From Occallatibacter riparius (GTDB taxonomy: Bacteria; Acidobacteriota; Terriglobia; Terriglobales; Acidobacteriaceae), in the NCBI RefSeq assembly GCF_025264625.1, contig NZ_CP093313.1:4712001-4776000 (forward strand): a DNA stretch of 64,000 bases, read 5' to 3'. The translations under genes and the position numbers were made by a program. Each line of letters starts with the position of its first letter. Positions within the stretch are counted from its first letter, which is position 1. The notes beneath the pieces are model-generated. The model did no database searches and was not told where the DNA came from. It worked only from the letters and a program-made list of their open reading frames with translations. Below, piece after piece: positions 51,896 to 61,245 of the stretch.

Positions 51896-53824
51896 ATGAA
51901 GCGCTTTATCGGACTGCTCCGGTTTGGGCTGCCGTACACGTTTTACTGGTTGCCGGGCGTCCTCTTGTTAGCCGCTGTTGGATTCCTCGATGCCCTCCGG
52001 ATGGCCTTCTTCGTTCCGATCCTGGGCGTCGTTCTCAAGCCCGACAATCCATCCAGCGCTCTGCCGCTCTTTCCCTTCGCTCCCGCCAAATGGCAGTTCG
52101 ACATCCACCGGTTCTTCCCGCCGGCACTGCACATTCACAACGTGCTCACCGTTGTAGCCTGGGCGCTTGTTGGTTCCACGGTTCTCAAAGGGATTTGCGA
52201 CTACGTCGGCACCTATCTCGTCAATTACGCCGGCTTCGGCCTCATCACCGATCTCCGCAACCGCCTCTACGAAGTCATCATGCGCCGCTCGGCGAGCTTC
52301 TTCCATCGCCACCCCACGGCCTCCATTCTCTCCACGCTGATCAACGACGTAGACAAGGTCCAGACCTCGGTCAGCACGGTTCTCGGAGACTTCCTCCAAC
52401 AGTTCTTCACCTTCGTCTTCACCGTCGCGCTTGTCATCATGCTCGGCGGACGGCTCAGTTGGGTGCTGCTGCTCTTCGTGCCCGTCGTCATCACATCCGC
52501 GCGGCGCATTGGCCGTTCCGTGCAATCGCGCACCCGCACCGGCCAGGACAAGCTCGCTGAAATCCAGAACATCCTTCACGAGACCGTCACCGGCCATCGC
52601 ATCGTCAAAGCCTTCTCCAACGAGATCTTTGAGATCACTCGCTTCAAAAGCGCTGCGCGCCGCCTCTTCAAAGCCAACCTCCGCAGCGTCCGCATTCAGT
52701 CCATCAGCTCGCCGCTCATGGACACCATCGGCTCCATCGCCATCGCCTTGCTGTTGTGGATTGGTCGCAATGAAATCAACCACGGCCGCATGGACGCAGC
52801 CGTTTTCATTACTTTCATCATCGCCCTTTTCAAGCTCTACGACCCGGTTCGCCGCTTCGCGTCCTACTACAACAGCTTCCATCAGGCCCTTGGCGCGTCG
52901 GCGTCCATCTTCACCTTCCTCGAGCATCGTGACGACGTGAAAGAGAAACCCCATCCCCGCGGCCTGCCCGGCTTCCACAAATTCATCAAGTTTGAGAATG
53001 TTGGCTTCTCCTATTCCAGCGAAGATGGCGAACACCAGATCCTCCACAACATCGACCTAGAAGTCCGCGCCGGCGAAGTCCTCGCGCTCGTCGGACCCAG
53101 CGGGGCAGGGAAGTCCACCCTCGTCAATCTCATCCCTCGCTTTTTCGATGTCACCTCCGGCCGCATTCTCATCGACAACTACGACATCCGCGACCTCTCT
53201 CTCAATTCCCTCCGCCGTCAGATCGCCCAGGTCACCCAAGAAACCATCCTCTTCAACGACACCGTGCGCCACAACATCGCCTATGGCCAGCCCGAAATGA
53301 AGTTCGAGCTCGTTGAGGCCGCCGCGCGCAACGCCCTTGCTCACGACTTCATCACCCGCATGCCCCAGGGCTACGACACCGTCATCGGCGAAAAAGGCTT
53401 CCGCCTCTCCGGCGGCGAGCGCCAGCGCATGGCCATCGCGCGCGCCATCCTCAAGAACGCGCCCATCCTCATCCTCGACGAAGCCACTTCCGCCCTCGAT
53501 GCGGAGAGCGAGTCGCTCGTGCAGACCGCGCTCGCCAACCTCATCCAGAACCGCACCGTCGTCGTCATCGCGCATCGCCTCAGCACCGTGCGCCGCGCCA
53601 ATCGCATCGCCGTTGTCGAAGAAGGCCGCATCACCGCCATCGGCTCGCATGACGAGCTCCTGATCACCTCGCCCACCTATCGCCGCCTCTATCAGCTCCA
53701 GTTCATGGAACCCGCCGAAGGCAACGGCGATCGCGGTCCAAATCACGGTCTCGACCAGCTCGAACCCGAACCCACACCACCACAGCTTCTCGAACCCGCT
53801 CTCTCTCGCGAGGCGGAGGAATAA
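51896..53824 (+). CDS. MsbA-like ABC exporter (permease-ATPase fusion)
   Basis: The 642-residue half-transporter has six N-terminal membrane helices and a coupling region, then an ATPase domain. Key motifs are Walker A GPSGAGKST, Q-loop VTQETILF, signature LSGGERQRMAIARAIL, Walker B ILILDEATSALD and H-loop VIAHRLST. It resembles lipid A and lipid-linked exporters of the MsbA type. I start at the ATG at 51896 (MKRFIGLLRFG); the longer frame upstream runs through the heptamer array. The C-terminus is Pro/Glu rich. yicC follows 6 bases after. Confidence 0.92.
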   Translation: MKRFIGLLRFGLPYTFYWLPGVLLLAAVGFLDALRMAFFVPILGVVLKPDNPSSALPLFPFAPAKWQFDIHRFFPPALHIHNVLTVVAWALVGSTVLKGICDYVGTYLVNYAGFGLITDLRNRLYEVIMRRSASFFHRHPTASILSTLINDVDKVQTSVSTVLGDFLQQFFTFVFTVALVIMLGGRLSWVLLLFVPVVITSARRIGRSVQSRTRTGQDKLAEIQNILHETVTGHRIVKAFSNEIFEITRFKSAARRLFKANLRSVRIQSISSPLMDTIGSIAIALLLWIGRNEINHGRMDAAVFITFIIALFKLYDPVRRFASYYNSFHQALGASASIFTFLEHRDDVKEKPHPRGLPGFHKFIKFENVGFSYSSEDGEHQILHNIDLEVRAGEVLALVGPSGAGKSTLVNLIPRFFDVTSGRILIDNYDIRDLSLNSLRRQIAQVTQETILFNDTVRHNIAYGQPEMKFELVEAAARNALAHDFITRMPQGYDTVIGEKGFRLSGGERQRMAIARAILKNAPILILDEATSALDAESESLVQTALANLIQNRTVVVIAHRLSTVRRANRIAVVEEGRITAIGSHDELLITSPTYRRLYQLQFMEPAEGNGDRGPNHGLDQLEPEPTPPQLLEPALSREAEE

Positions 53825-53830
53825 CGCAAG

Positions 53831-54742
53831 ATGCCTCTCTATTCAATGACCGGCTATGCCCGCGTCCAGGTCAGCGTCCCCATCGGGGAGCAGGCCCAGC
53901 TCGGCTACACACTCAGCCTCAAGAGCGTCAATCACCGCTTCCTCGACATCCAGCTGCGCCTGCCTTCCGGCCTCGATGAACTCGAGATGGAGCTGCGCCG
54001 CGCCCTCAAGGAAAACCTCGTCCGCGGCCACGTCGATCTCACACTCTCTATCGAGCGCTCCGCCCAGACCGCCGCCGGTTACAACCGCGAGTTCGTTGCC
54101 AATTACATCGCCGCGTTCGCCGCCGCGCGCGAAGAGCACGCCCTCACCGGCCAGCCCGACCTCAACGCCATTCTCCGTCTCCCCGGTGCGCTCCAGGCTG
54201 ACAGTCGCAGCAACAGTGATCAAGATCTCGCCCCGCTTACGGAGAGCGTCAAAAACGAGATCGGCCCGCTCCTCCAGCAGCTCAAGGCCATGCGCGCTCG
54301 CGAGGGCGAATCGCTCGAAGCCATCCTGCACGCCTCGCTTGACCGCCTCACTGAAGCCGTTGCCGGCGTCGCGCAGCTCCGTCCTGAGGTCGACCAGCGC
54401 TACCAGGAGCGGCTCACGCAGCGCCTCACCACTGCGGTCGGCAATGAGTTCAACCGCCAGCGCTTGCTTGAAGAGGTCGCCGTCCTCGTCGATCGCAGCG
54501 ACATCGCCGAAGAACTCGCCCGCATGAACACCCACATCGGCCACTTCCGCGAACTGCTCTCCGCCGGCGGCGAAGTCGGCAAGAAGCTCGACTTCCTCCT
54601 GCAGGAGATGAACCGCGAAGCCAACACGCTTTTGTCGAAAACCGGCGGCGTCGGCGGCAAAGGCACCAAGATTACCGAGCTCGGCCTCGCCATGAAAGCC
54701 GAAATCGAAAAAGCCCGCGAACAAATCCAGAACGTCGAATAA
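53831..54742 (+). CDS. yicC: YicC family endoribonuclease/RNase adapter
   Basis: The 303-residue protein begins LYSMTGYARVQ and has the family segments SLKSVNHRFLDIQLRLP, RSDIAEELARMNTHIGHF and KKLDFLLQEMNREANTLLSK. YicC proteins are RNA-cleaving or RNA-adapter proteins related to stress responses. The gene is in the conserved block yicC-gmk-rpoZ, which strengthens the call. It starts 6 bases after the ABC exporter, probably co-transcribed with it. Confidence 0.92.
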   Translation: MPLYSMTGYARVQVSVPIGEQAQLGYTLSLKSVNHRFLDIQLRLPSGLDELEMELRRALKENLVRGHVDLTLSIERSAQTAAGYNREFVANYIAAFAAAREEHALTGQPDLNAILRLPGALQADSRSNSDQDLAPLTESVKNEIGPLLQQLKAMRAREGESLEAILHASLDRLTEAVAGVAQLRPEVDQRYQERLTQRLTTAVGNEFNRQRLLEEVAVLVDRSDIAEELARMNTHIGHFRELLSAGGEVGKKLDFLLQEMNREANTLLSKTGGVGGKGTKITELGLAMKAEIEKAREQIQNVE

Positions 54743-54751
54743 AGACAGCCC

Positions 54752-54843
54752 CTAGCTTCTAGCCTCTAGCTTTCGTTCGTGCAGTACAAGGATCCTCGAC
54801 TCACCGGGAACGAGCTAGAAGCAAGGAAGCTAGCAGCTAAGGA
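54752..54843. repeat. heptamer tandem array CTAGCTT with inverted copies
   Basis: CTAGCTT, CTAGCCT and CTAGCTT follow without gaps at 54752-54772. Inverted units related to AAGCTAG (GAGCTAG, AAGCAAG, GAAGCTAGCAGCTAAG) lie at about 54812-54840, between yicC and gmk. The halves can pair imperfectly. Confidence 0.75.
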
Positions 54844-54848
54844 AAGCA

Positions 54849-55589
54849 ATGGCAGGCATCCTCTTCATCATCTCCGCACCCTCCGGCTCCGGTAAGAGCA
54901 CCATCGTCAACGAGCTGCGCAAGCAGGTTACGGGCATCGACTTTTCCATCTCCTACACCACCCGCGCCCCGCGCGGCTCTGAAGAAGATGGCCGCGAGTA
55001 CCATTTCTGTAATCGCGCCGACTTCGAGCGCATGATCGCCGAAGGCGCCTTCCTCGAGCATGCCGAAGTCTTCGGCAACCTCTACGGCACAGCCCGCCAC
55101 TCGCTTGAAGACGCCCGCAAGCAAGGCCACGACCTGCTCCTCGACATCGATGTGCAAGGCGCCGCGCAGGTCCGCCAGAAAATGCCGGAGGCAGTCAGCG
55201 TCTTCGTCATGCCGCCCAACCCCAAGGTCCTGCGCACCCGCCTGCGCAACCGCAGCCGCGCTGAGGGCCAGGTAAACGAGGCCGAGCTCTACCGCCGCCT
55301 ATCTGAAGCCAGCAAGGAGATCGAGAACTACACCGGCTATACCTACATACTGGTCAACGACATACTCGACCGCGCCGTGGCCCAGCTTGAAGCAATCGTG
55401 CGAGCTGAGCGATACTATCGCAACAGCGAACCGATAGCCGTCCGCTCACGCCGTGTACTTGAAGTTGCAGCGGCCTGTCGCCAGTCCAACTCCCAGGAAC
55501 GGCTCAAGCCCGTTCTTGAGGCCTTTGGGATAGGCCCCGATTCGAACCAGCAGCAGTTCAATTTCGAAGAGGACCCGGATGAAGATTGA
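54849..55589 (+). CDS. gmk: guanylate kinase with C-terminal extension
   Basis: The 246-residue enzyme phosphorylates GMP to GDP. It has the P-loop SAPSGSGKST near residue 9, the GMP-binding SYTTRAPRGSEEDGREYHF and DIDVQGAAQVRQ. It is longer than the usual 205-210 residues because of an acidic tail (NQQQFNFEEDPDED) that overlaps the rpoZ start by 11 bases. That overlap implies translational coupling. Gene order is the conserved yicC-gmk-rpoZ. Confidence 0.95.
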   Translation: MAGILFIISAPSGSGKSTIVNELRKQVTGIDFSISYTTRAPRGSEEDGREYHFCNRADFERMIAEGAFLEHAEVFGNLYGTARHSLEDARKQGHDLLLDIDVQGAAQVRQKMPEAVSVFVMPPNPKVLRTRLRNRSRAEGQVNEAELYRRLSEASKEIENYTGYTYILVNDILDRAVAQLEAIVRAERYYRNSEPIAVRSRRVLEVAAACRQSNSQERLKPVLEAFGIGPDSNQQQFNFEEDPDED

Positions 55590-55812
55590 GACTCAGTTCG
55601 ATTCCAACTACCGTAAAGTTCTCGTCGCGGCCCGCCGCGCCCGCCAGATCCAGAACGGCTCTTCAGCCCTCGTCAACACCCACTCCACCAAGGCCTGCCG
55701 CATCGCCCAGGACGAAATCGAAGCCGGCAAGATCGCCTTCGTTCGCAAGGAAGAGGTCCCCGTCGTCAAGCCCGCTGTCGACGAAAACGGCCTACCGATC
55801 ATCCACGGCTAA
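55579..55812 (+). CDS. rpoZ: RNA polymerase omega subunit
   Basis: The 77-residue protein has the family pattern LVAARRARQIQNG near residue 15 and a short conserved helix KACRIAQDEIEAGKI. Omega helps assembly and stability of RNA polymerase. It starts inside the gmk reading frame (11-base overlap). In many genomes coaBC follows directly; here coaBC is 7.8 kb farther on. Confidence 0.9.
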   Translation: MKIETQFDSNYRKVLVAARRARQIQNGSSALVNTHSTKACRIAQDEIEAGKIAFVRKEEVPVVKPAVDENGLPIIHG

Positions 55813-55942
55813 CTCCTCATCGGAATCCCTTCTCGCGGCGCGGTGGCCATTCGCGCTACCGCTCTGCCTGTCCGTGGGAACCATTTCTGGCCGGCCGCTC
55901 TCGATGGCCACCCCGTCGCGGCGCTCTAACTGACGATGCCGG

Positions 55943-57457
55943 TCACGGCAGATGATCGTAATAACACGCTCCGTTTGTGTTCTGCGCTGGCGGGGTAGGC
56001 GGGGATATCCAAGGCGGATTGTCAAAGTCGAAAAACTCCGTCATGTCCATCTGTGCCGCGTCGCGCTTGGTGAGCGAAGGCAGATTGAATCGCGTTTCAA
56101 TCAGCTTCAGGATCGCCGTTGTATCCGCTACGGTATGCGAGACGTAGTGCCTTTTTGTGAAAGGAGAAACCACGATCAGTGGAATGCGGCCCCCGGTGTA
56201 GACAAAATCACAGATCGGGCCGGTCGACCGCGTACACAATTCGCCGGGCTCAAGATCCAAAGGCTTGATACCGTCGGGGCTGGGCTCCGGCTGCGGGGAG
56301 ACGTGGTCGTAGAACCCGCCGCTCTCGTCGTAGGTCAAAATAAAGACCGAATCTTTCCACGATTGGCTCTGCATGAGCGCGTTGATCAGCGTGGACACAT
56401 ACTGAGCACCACGCTGCACGTTGGTGCCCGGGTGTTCGTCCCGGCCCCATTGCGTTATCTCCGCCACCTGTGGAAGTGTGCCGTTCTTCACATCGCTGAA
56501 ATACTCAGAAATAGGTGCGATGTGTCGAGGGTATTCCTCAGCCGCCTTCTGGTAGAAAGAGAAGCCCCACAAATCGCTCAGCGTCACCAGACATGCCGGA
56601 TCATACGGTGGCCCTTTGCAAGCGCTCCCCGCCGGATTCACATAGATCTTCCATGTGATGCCGGCAGTCTCGAGTTGCTGAAAGATCGTCTTGACATCGA
56701 GCGCAGACCGGTCGGAGCGATCAGTTCCCAAGGGGTAAACATATCCGCCCGACGTGCCCGCGATTAAATATGCTCGACCTGGTGCAGTATTCGACATCAC
56801 GGGTTGGAACCATCGATCGGACGTGGCGAAATTCGAGGCCATGAAGTAGTAGTAGTTCAGGTCATCGCCATCGTAGTACCCCATCGCGCGGCGGCCCTCG
56901 ATATCGTGAAACTGCTTGTAGCGGGCGGTTTGCGCGGCTGACCAGACAAAACCATTCATCTTCGCTGCGTGGTTGCCCACGGGATCGTTGTAATCCCAGT
57001 CGAAATGCGATGGACCCCACGCGCCCGAAAGCGATTCGGTGCACTCGGTCTGGTAATGAAACGAAACGATCGGGCGGGCAGGATCCCAGATACAATTGGA
57101 TGCCGGTGAACTGGGATCGCAACCAGGGAGCGACGGCGGCGCACCGTAGTGTGGCAACGCACCGTTCATTGGATTGAATTGCGGTAGACCGTCGAAAGAC
57201 TCGTCCGGGTAGCCGTTCTGGGACCAATACTCCCTGAGCGCGCCAAAGTAGCTGTCCAGACTTCGGTTTTCCTCTTCCATGAAGACAATGTGCTTCAACG
57301 CTGTAATCGTCTCAGGAGCCGGTTGAGGCGGTTGAGGCGGTTGAGGCGCTTGAGGCGGTTCAGATTCTGGCCTCAAATCAAACGAAGCGCACCCGGATAG
57401 AAACAGCGCAAAACTCACCGGGATCGCGCAGATACGCGCAATTTTGGATGAATCCAT
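55943..57457 (-). CDS. exported phosphoesterase/phospholipase C-like lipoprotein
   Basis: The 504-residue protein has a lipoprotein signal (lipobox LFLSGC) and a Pro/Gln repeat linker (APQPPQPPQP). The phosphoesterase domain then begins with LKHIVFMEEENRSLDSYFG, a signature of the AcpA/phospholipase C family. Other metal-site pieces are ILTYDESGGFYDHV near residue 370 and HYVSHTVADTTAIL. It probably hydrolyses phospholipids or phosphate monoesters outside the inner membrane. The Pro/Gln linker is encoded by a 9-base DNA repeat. Confidence 0.87.
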   Translation of the reverse strand: MDSSKIARICAIPVSFALFLSGCASFDLRPESEPPQAPQPPQPPQPAPETITALKHIVFMEEENRSLDSYFGALREYWSQNGYPDESFDGLPQFNPMNGALPHYGAPPSLPGCDPSSPASNCIWDPARPIVSFHYQTECTESLSGAWGPSHFDWDYNDPVGNHAAKMNGFVWSAAQTARYKQFHDIEGRRAMGYYDGDDLNYYYFMASNFATSDRWFQPVMSNTAPGRAYLIAGTSGGYVYPLGTDRSDRSALDVKTIFQQLETAGITWKIYVNPAGSACKGPPYDPACLVTLSDLWGFSFYQKAAEEYPRHIAPISEYFSDVKNGTLPQVAEITQWGRDEHPGTNVQRGAQYVSTLINALMQSQSWKDSVFILTYDESGGFYDHVSPQPEPSPDGIKPLDLEPGELCTRSTGPICDFVYTGGRIPLIVVSPFTKRHYVSHTVADTTAILKLIETRFNLPSLTKRDAAQMDMTEFFDFDNPPWISPPTPPAQNTNGACYYDHLP

Positions 57458-57659
57458 GTTTTTCTCAGAAAGTCGAGCTAGGTGGCCGGAAACGCGGAGC
57501 CCAAGACGGTCATAGGATGCGTGCTTACGATTTAGAGATGTCCGGCCTTCAGATCTCGAACCTTCCGATCAGCAGCCCGGGGTCAAGCTGAACACCTTGA
57601 ATCGAACGGAGTGACTCCTGATTCGTCAGTTAACGACTCGCACACAAAATCATCGGGAG

Positions 57660-59894
57660 CTACCACGCGCCTTCTCTTCCTGAAGCTCCACTCCCGCCTT
57701 CAATCAGCTCAAGAGCGATCAGCAGAACGTCGTCATGCCCTGCGGCGATCCCCTCAATCGTGGGGCCGGCCACAACGTCCGGAACGATGCCCACCCGCTG
57801 CGTTTGCCGATGATCCGGGTAGTACACCCCCAGGCCGCTGATCATCGTGCTCAGGTTTCCTGGCAGTGGGATGCGCGACACGTTCCCATCAGCACCCGCC
57901 GTCGTGCTCCCCACCACCAGCGCATTCGGCATCGCCCGCAGCGCCATCGCCGTGTACTCCGCCTGGCTCTGCGACATTTCATCCACCAGGATGATCATCT
58001 TCCCGCCATAGTGCTCGGGCCCCGGCTGAATCAGCGGACCCGGCCCGAACCGAAATGCTCCCGGATTGGCAAGCTCCGCGAACGTGAAGCTGACAAAAGG
58101 TGTCGGCTTCGTCGCAAAATACTGGCCTATCGCAAACGGCATGAACTCCGAAGGGTAGTTGCGAATATCCACGATCAACCCCTTCGTGCCCTTCGCCTTC
58201 GCAAAATAGCCCGGCAAGTCGCTGGCTTTGATGCTCGACAACTTCACATAGGCCACCGATGGCGACAAGAGCTGGAACGTATCTCCTCCCTTATCGTGCG
58301 TAGCAAATCCAGCCTTGTCTGCCACTCGCTGCGTTTTGATCGTCTCCGTCTTCCCAGCCCGCGTTACGTCAATCGAAACCGCACCGCACGCTCCCCGCGT
58401 AAGACTCGCGGCCATATCCCGCCGCCGCGCCGCTTCATTTGAATCTGCATAGAAGACCCGCCAGTCGGCCACCAACTGTGCAACGGGCGCACCCTCAAGC
58501 CTCTCAATGACATCCCCGGCCTGCAGCCCGCCATCGTTCGCTGGCGTGCGATACACAACGGCCTTGTCATTCACAAAGCGCACATCCACGGGCACTCTGC
58601 ACTCGCCTGTGGGCGGGCGATCCGCGAGAGAACTCCATAGATTCGCGTGCGTGTCATTGGCCGTCGCGATCAGTTCGAACAAGGCCAGCTCATACGCTTT
58701 CTTGTCCGCCGCGAGCGCTACCTTGCGAATGGAATGCGCCAGCACTGCGGGCCAGTCCTGGCCTGCAATCTCCCGATCCGGCGCCCAGTACTGCATGATG
58801 TTCCACCATCGGAAAAGCGCCAGCAGTTGAAAACCAAAGTCAGCATAGGCCAGCTGCGGATAGGCTCCCTCATGGACAAAAGCAGGATTTCCCACATCTG
58901 GAGCCAGCGACACATAGAACTGCCGTCCGCTCCGATTCGCATAGATCTGCTCAAGCGATGCGGCGAGCGGCACTCCAAGCGCAGAGCGGTCATGTATCCA
59001 TTCGAGCGCCGGCTTCAAACTCAGATCGCCTATCGGCGCAGGAACACAAGGCTTGCATTCACTCACCGGACCCAGCGCCTCAATCCACTTCAGAATAGCG
59101 TCGTCTGCCTGCTTTCGATCCGACGCCGCAAGCACCTCCGGCAGCACACGGAACAGGTCGTAGTCCCAGTTGCGCCGTCCGGCGGTAACCGCGGGGTGGT
59201 GATATTTCAAAAATCCCCACACGCGTCCCAGCGTGACCAGGTTATCCACCTGCACATCCGAGAGAGCCGTTACCTGAATGCGCGATCCCTTGTCGAACTC
59301 TGTGTCCGCCGGAACATCCGCTGCAGCAGCCTTGGCTGCCACCTGCTCAATCGGCTTTCCATCCACGTAGAACTGCAAATCGTCCGCCCAGACTTTGCCG
59401 GCGCTTCCGGAAGCGAGCACGCCGAAGTAGAGTTCCTGTGCCTGTGCGTCAAGCGGCAGGGTGATCCGGTACTCCGTCCAATCGTGCGATCCTGTCACCT
59501 TCTGCGACTGCATGTTTTCGAGCGCCAGCATCTGCCCGTCGGCATCTTCACGCATCCACAGTCCTGCATAGCCCGAAATATTTTCGAGTCGCAGAGATCC
59601 CCGCAGCTCAACCACCCCTCCCTGAAAATCGACCGGAATCTTGCGCGTGATTGCCGAGAATCCATCCGCCGTCTGCCCGTCTCGCTGCAATCGCACTGAC
59701 CAGCGGCCGCTGTGCGCTACCTGGTCGTCGGCAAAAACCGTCCCCGCAGGGTTCAAGTACCACCCCGACAGCTCGTGACTTGTCTGATCCTCGAATCCAA
59801 GGATGGTCTGTACACTCGCGCGGGAAACAGCAACCTGCGCGATTCCAGGAAGATAAGACAACAAAAGGAACGACAAAACGGCACGCACGGTCAT
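57660..59894 (-). CDS. exported S41-family peptidase (C-terminal processing protease-like)
   Basis: The 744-residue protein starts at ATG 59894 with a signal peptide (AVLSFLLLSYLPGIAQ). A jelly-roll-like N-terminal part and helical region come first. A PDZ-like segment (GGLQAGDVIERLEGAPV) lies near residue 480. The S41 catalytic domain has GLIVDIRNYPS and the nucleophile serine in DEMSQSQAEYTAMALR near residue 660. The family cleaves unfolded or tagged proteins, here outside the inner membrane. An in-frame codon at 59951 would place the signal too far inside. Confidence 0.88.
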   Translation of the reverse strand: MTVRAVLSFLLLSYLPGIAQVAVSRASVQTILGFEDQTSHELSGWYLNPAGTVFADDQVAHSGRWSVRLQRDGQTADGFSAITRKIPVDFQGGVVELRGSLRLENISGYAGLWMREDADGQMLALENMQSQKVTGSHDWTEYRITLPLDAQAQELYFGVLASGSAGKVWADDLQFYVDGKPIEQVAAKAAAADVPADTEFDKGSRIQVTALSDVQVDNLVTLGRVWGFLKYHHPAVTAGRRNWDYDLFRVLPEVLAASDRKQADDAILKWIEALGPVSECKPCVPAPIGDLSLKPALEWIHDRSALGVPLAASLEQIYANRSGRQFYVSLAPDVGNPAFVHEGAYPQLAYADFGFQLLALFRWWNIMQYWAPDREIAGQDWPAVLAHSIRKVALAADKKAYELALFELIATANDTHANLWSSLADRPPTGECRVPVDVRFVNDKAVVYRTPANDGGLQAGDVIERLEGAPVAQLVADWRVFYADSNEAARRRDMAASLTRGACGAVSIDVTRAGKTETIKTQRVADKAGFATHDKGGDTFQLLSPSVAYVKLSSIKASDLPGYFAKAKGTKGLIVDIRNYPSEFMPFAIGQYFATKPTPFVSFTFAELANPGAFRFGPGPLIQPGPEHYGGKMIILVDEMSQSQAEYTAMALRAMPNALVVGSTTAGADGNVSRIPLPGNLSTMISGLGVYYPDHRQTQRVGIVPDVVAGPTIEGIAAGHDDVLLIALELIEGGSGASGREGAW

Positions 59895-60100
59895 AGTGGC
59901 CCCTGTCTTTTGCGCTGGAGAACCAACAATTAGACGTTGCAGAACGGCCAAATTATAGGTCAGCCAGCCCGCCGTAACCTGTTGTACGCATCACGCTTTC
60001 TCAGAGCCAGGCAGATTTGCCAACAGATGTGCGGATCCCTCGCGATCGCAAGGTTTTTTGCGTCCCAAACCGGCCCTCTCGGCCGATTCCGAATCTAAGT

Positions 60101-60151
60101 CTCTCGGCCCTGTTTTGCAGCGCTGATATCTGCAACCAAAACAGGGGAGAG
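60101..60151 (+). promoter_or_regulatory. leader hairpin sequestering the SYLF-gene ribosome-binding site
   Basis: CTCTC pairs with GAGAG, CCCTGTTTTG with CAAAACAGGG and CAG with CTG, with small bulges. The 3' arm contains GGGGAGAG, the likely Shine-Dalgarno of the gene starting at 60162. Confidence 0.55.
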
Positions 60152-60161
60152 AGGCAACCTT

Positions 60162-60908
60162 ATGAAGAGAGCGGTAGTCGTGCTCGCACTTCTTGGCTTT
60201 GCGTTTCAGTGTCTGGCCGAGTCCGATCGCGAGAAAGACATCAACCGGCTTGATAAAGCGGCTAGATCGTTGCACGAACTCATGAGTGCACCCGACCAGC
60301 GAATCCCTGACCACGTTCTGAAGCACGCCAGGTGCCTGGCAGTGGTGCCACATCTGGTCAAGGGTGGCTTCGTCTTCGGTGGAGAAGAAGGAAAAGGTGT
60401 CGCCACCTGTCGCACTGCGACAGGCTGGAGCGCCCCAACGTTCTTCGAGATGGGTGGCGGTAGCTGGGGAACTCAGTTCGGCGTAGAATCCGTGGATCTC
60501 GTAATGGTCGTGAGGGGCAGGGAAGGGATGCAGAAACTCCTGTCCAGCAAGTTCGAGCTGGGTAGGGATGCATCGGCGGCCGTAGGGCCAGTGGGCCGGC
60601 ACTCGTCAGAGAACGTGGACCTGAAGATGAATGCGCTCATCCTTACCTACTCGCACGCCAAGGGCGCCTTTCTAGGCATGACCTTCGACGGCGCTGTGGT
60701 GCGTCCTGATAATTCCGCACAGCGCGCAATGTACGGCGCTCGGGGCACCACCAGCAGAGCGCTGCTCGGAGAGATTCCTCCGCCGGCCTCCGCTAGGCCA
60801 TTCCTGATCGCCGTGCGCGGTGCGGAAGGCCGCGCAGTCGCACACCGGAGCGGAAGGCACGCAAGAACGCACACAAGAGCGTTGCACGAAACAGCAAGCG
60901 CCCATTGA
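60162..60908 (+). CDS. exported SYLF-domain (Ysc84-like) lipid-binding protein
   Basis: The 248-residue protein has a signal peptide (VVLALLGFAFQCLA) and the SYLF domain. Family segments include ARCLAVVPHLVKGGFVFGG, WSAPTFFEMGGGSWG, GVESVDLVMVV and the C-terminal LGMTFDGAVVRPD. These proteins bind lipids and are often exported in bacteria. The last 25 residues, RSGRHARTHTRALHETASAH among them, are very rich in Arg and His and lie outside the domain. A hairpin in the leader covers the ribosome-binding site. Confidence 0.88.
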   Translation: MKRAVVVLALLGFAFQCLAESDREKDINRLDKAARSLHELMSAPDQRIPDHVLKHARCLAVVPHLVKGGFVFGGEEGKGVATCRTATGWSAPTFFEMGGGSWGTQFGVESVDLVMVVRGREGMQKLLSSKFELGRDASAAVGPVGRHSSENVDLKMNALILTYSHAKGAFLGMTFDGAVVRPDNSAQRAMYGARGTTSRALLGEIPPPASARPFLIAVRGAEGRAVAHRSGRHARTHTRALHETASAH

Positions 60909-61245
60909 ACGCCAAGCTGACTTCACGACCGTTCCTTGATCGCACTGAGTGCCGTCAACAACGGTCGTGCACAAACCCGCTCCGAGGCTGATTCCCGGAC
61001 TCCCTCGCGAAGGGGTCCGCTCCCACCCTGTCACTCACGTCACAGTCGCCCATCCTCCGTCCCGTCGAATCTGCTCCCGCTTTCCTGACAGGTGCAGCGA
61101 TGAGAGCGAAGTGCTATGCTTTCCGCCTCCCCAAAAGCCCGGCGATATGCGTCGTGCATACGCCTGAGGACAACAACGACGGATCCGGGCCCGCGGCATG
61201 TCCTGAAATCCGGGCTCGCGGCAAACACCGACGCAGGGAGCAGTC
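60909..61245. other. intergenic region with a 10-base inverted repeat
   Basis: These 337 bases separate the SYLF and transporter genes. CACGACCGTT at 60924-60933 and AACGGTCGTG at 60960-60969 are perfect inverted copies with a 26-base loop and no T-run, so their role is unclear. A 49-codon frame from 61099 has no supporting feature. Confidence 0.5.

Noticed and set aside
57310..57365. Tandem repeat of GGTTGAGGC type
   Set aside because: It is a 9-base coding repeat producing the Pro/Gln linker of the phosphoesterase lipoprotein, not an intergenic array.
60924..60969. Terminator after the SYLF gene
   Set aside because: The 10-base arms are perfect but the 26-base loop and missing T-run do not fit an intrinsic terminator.
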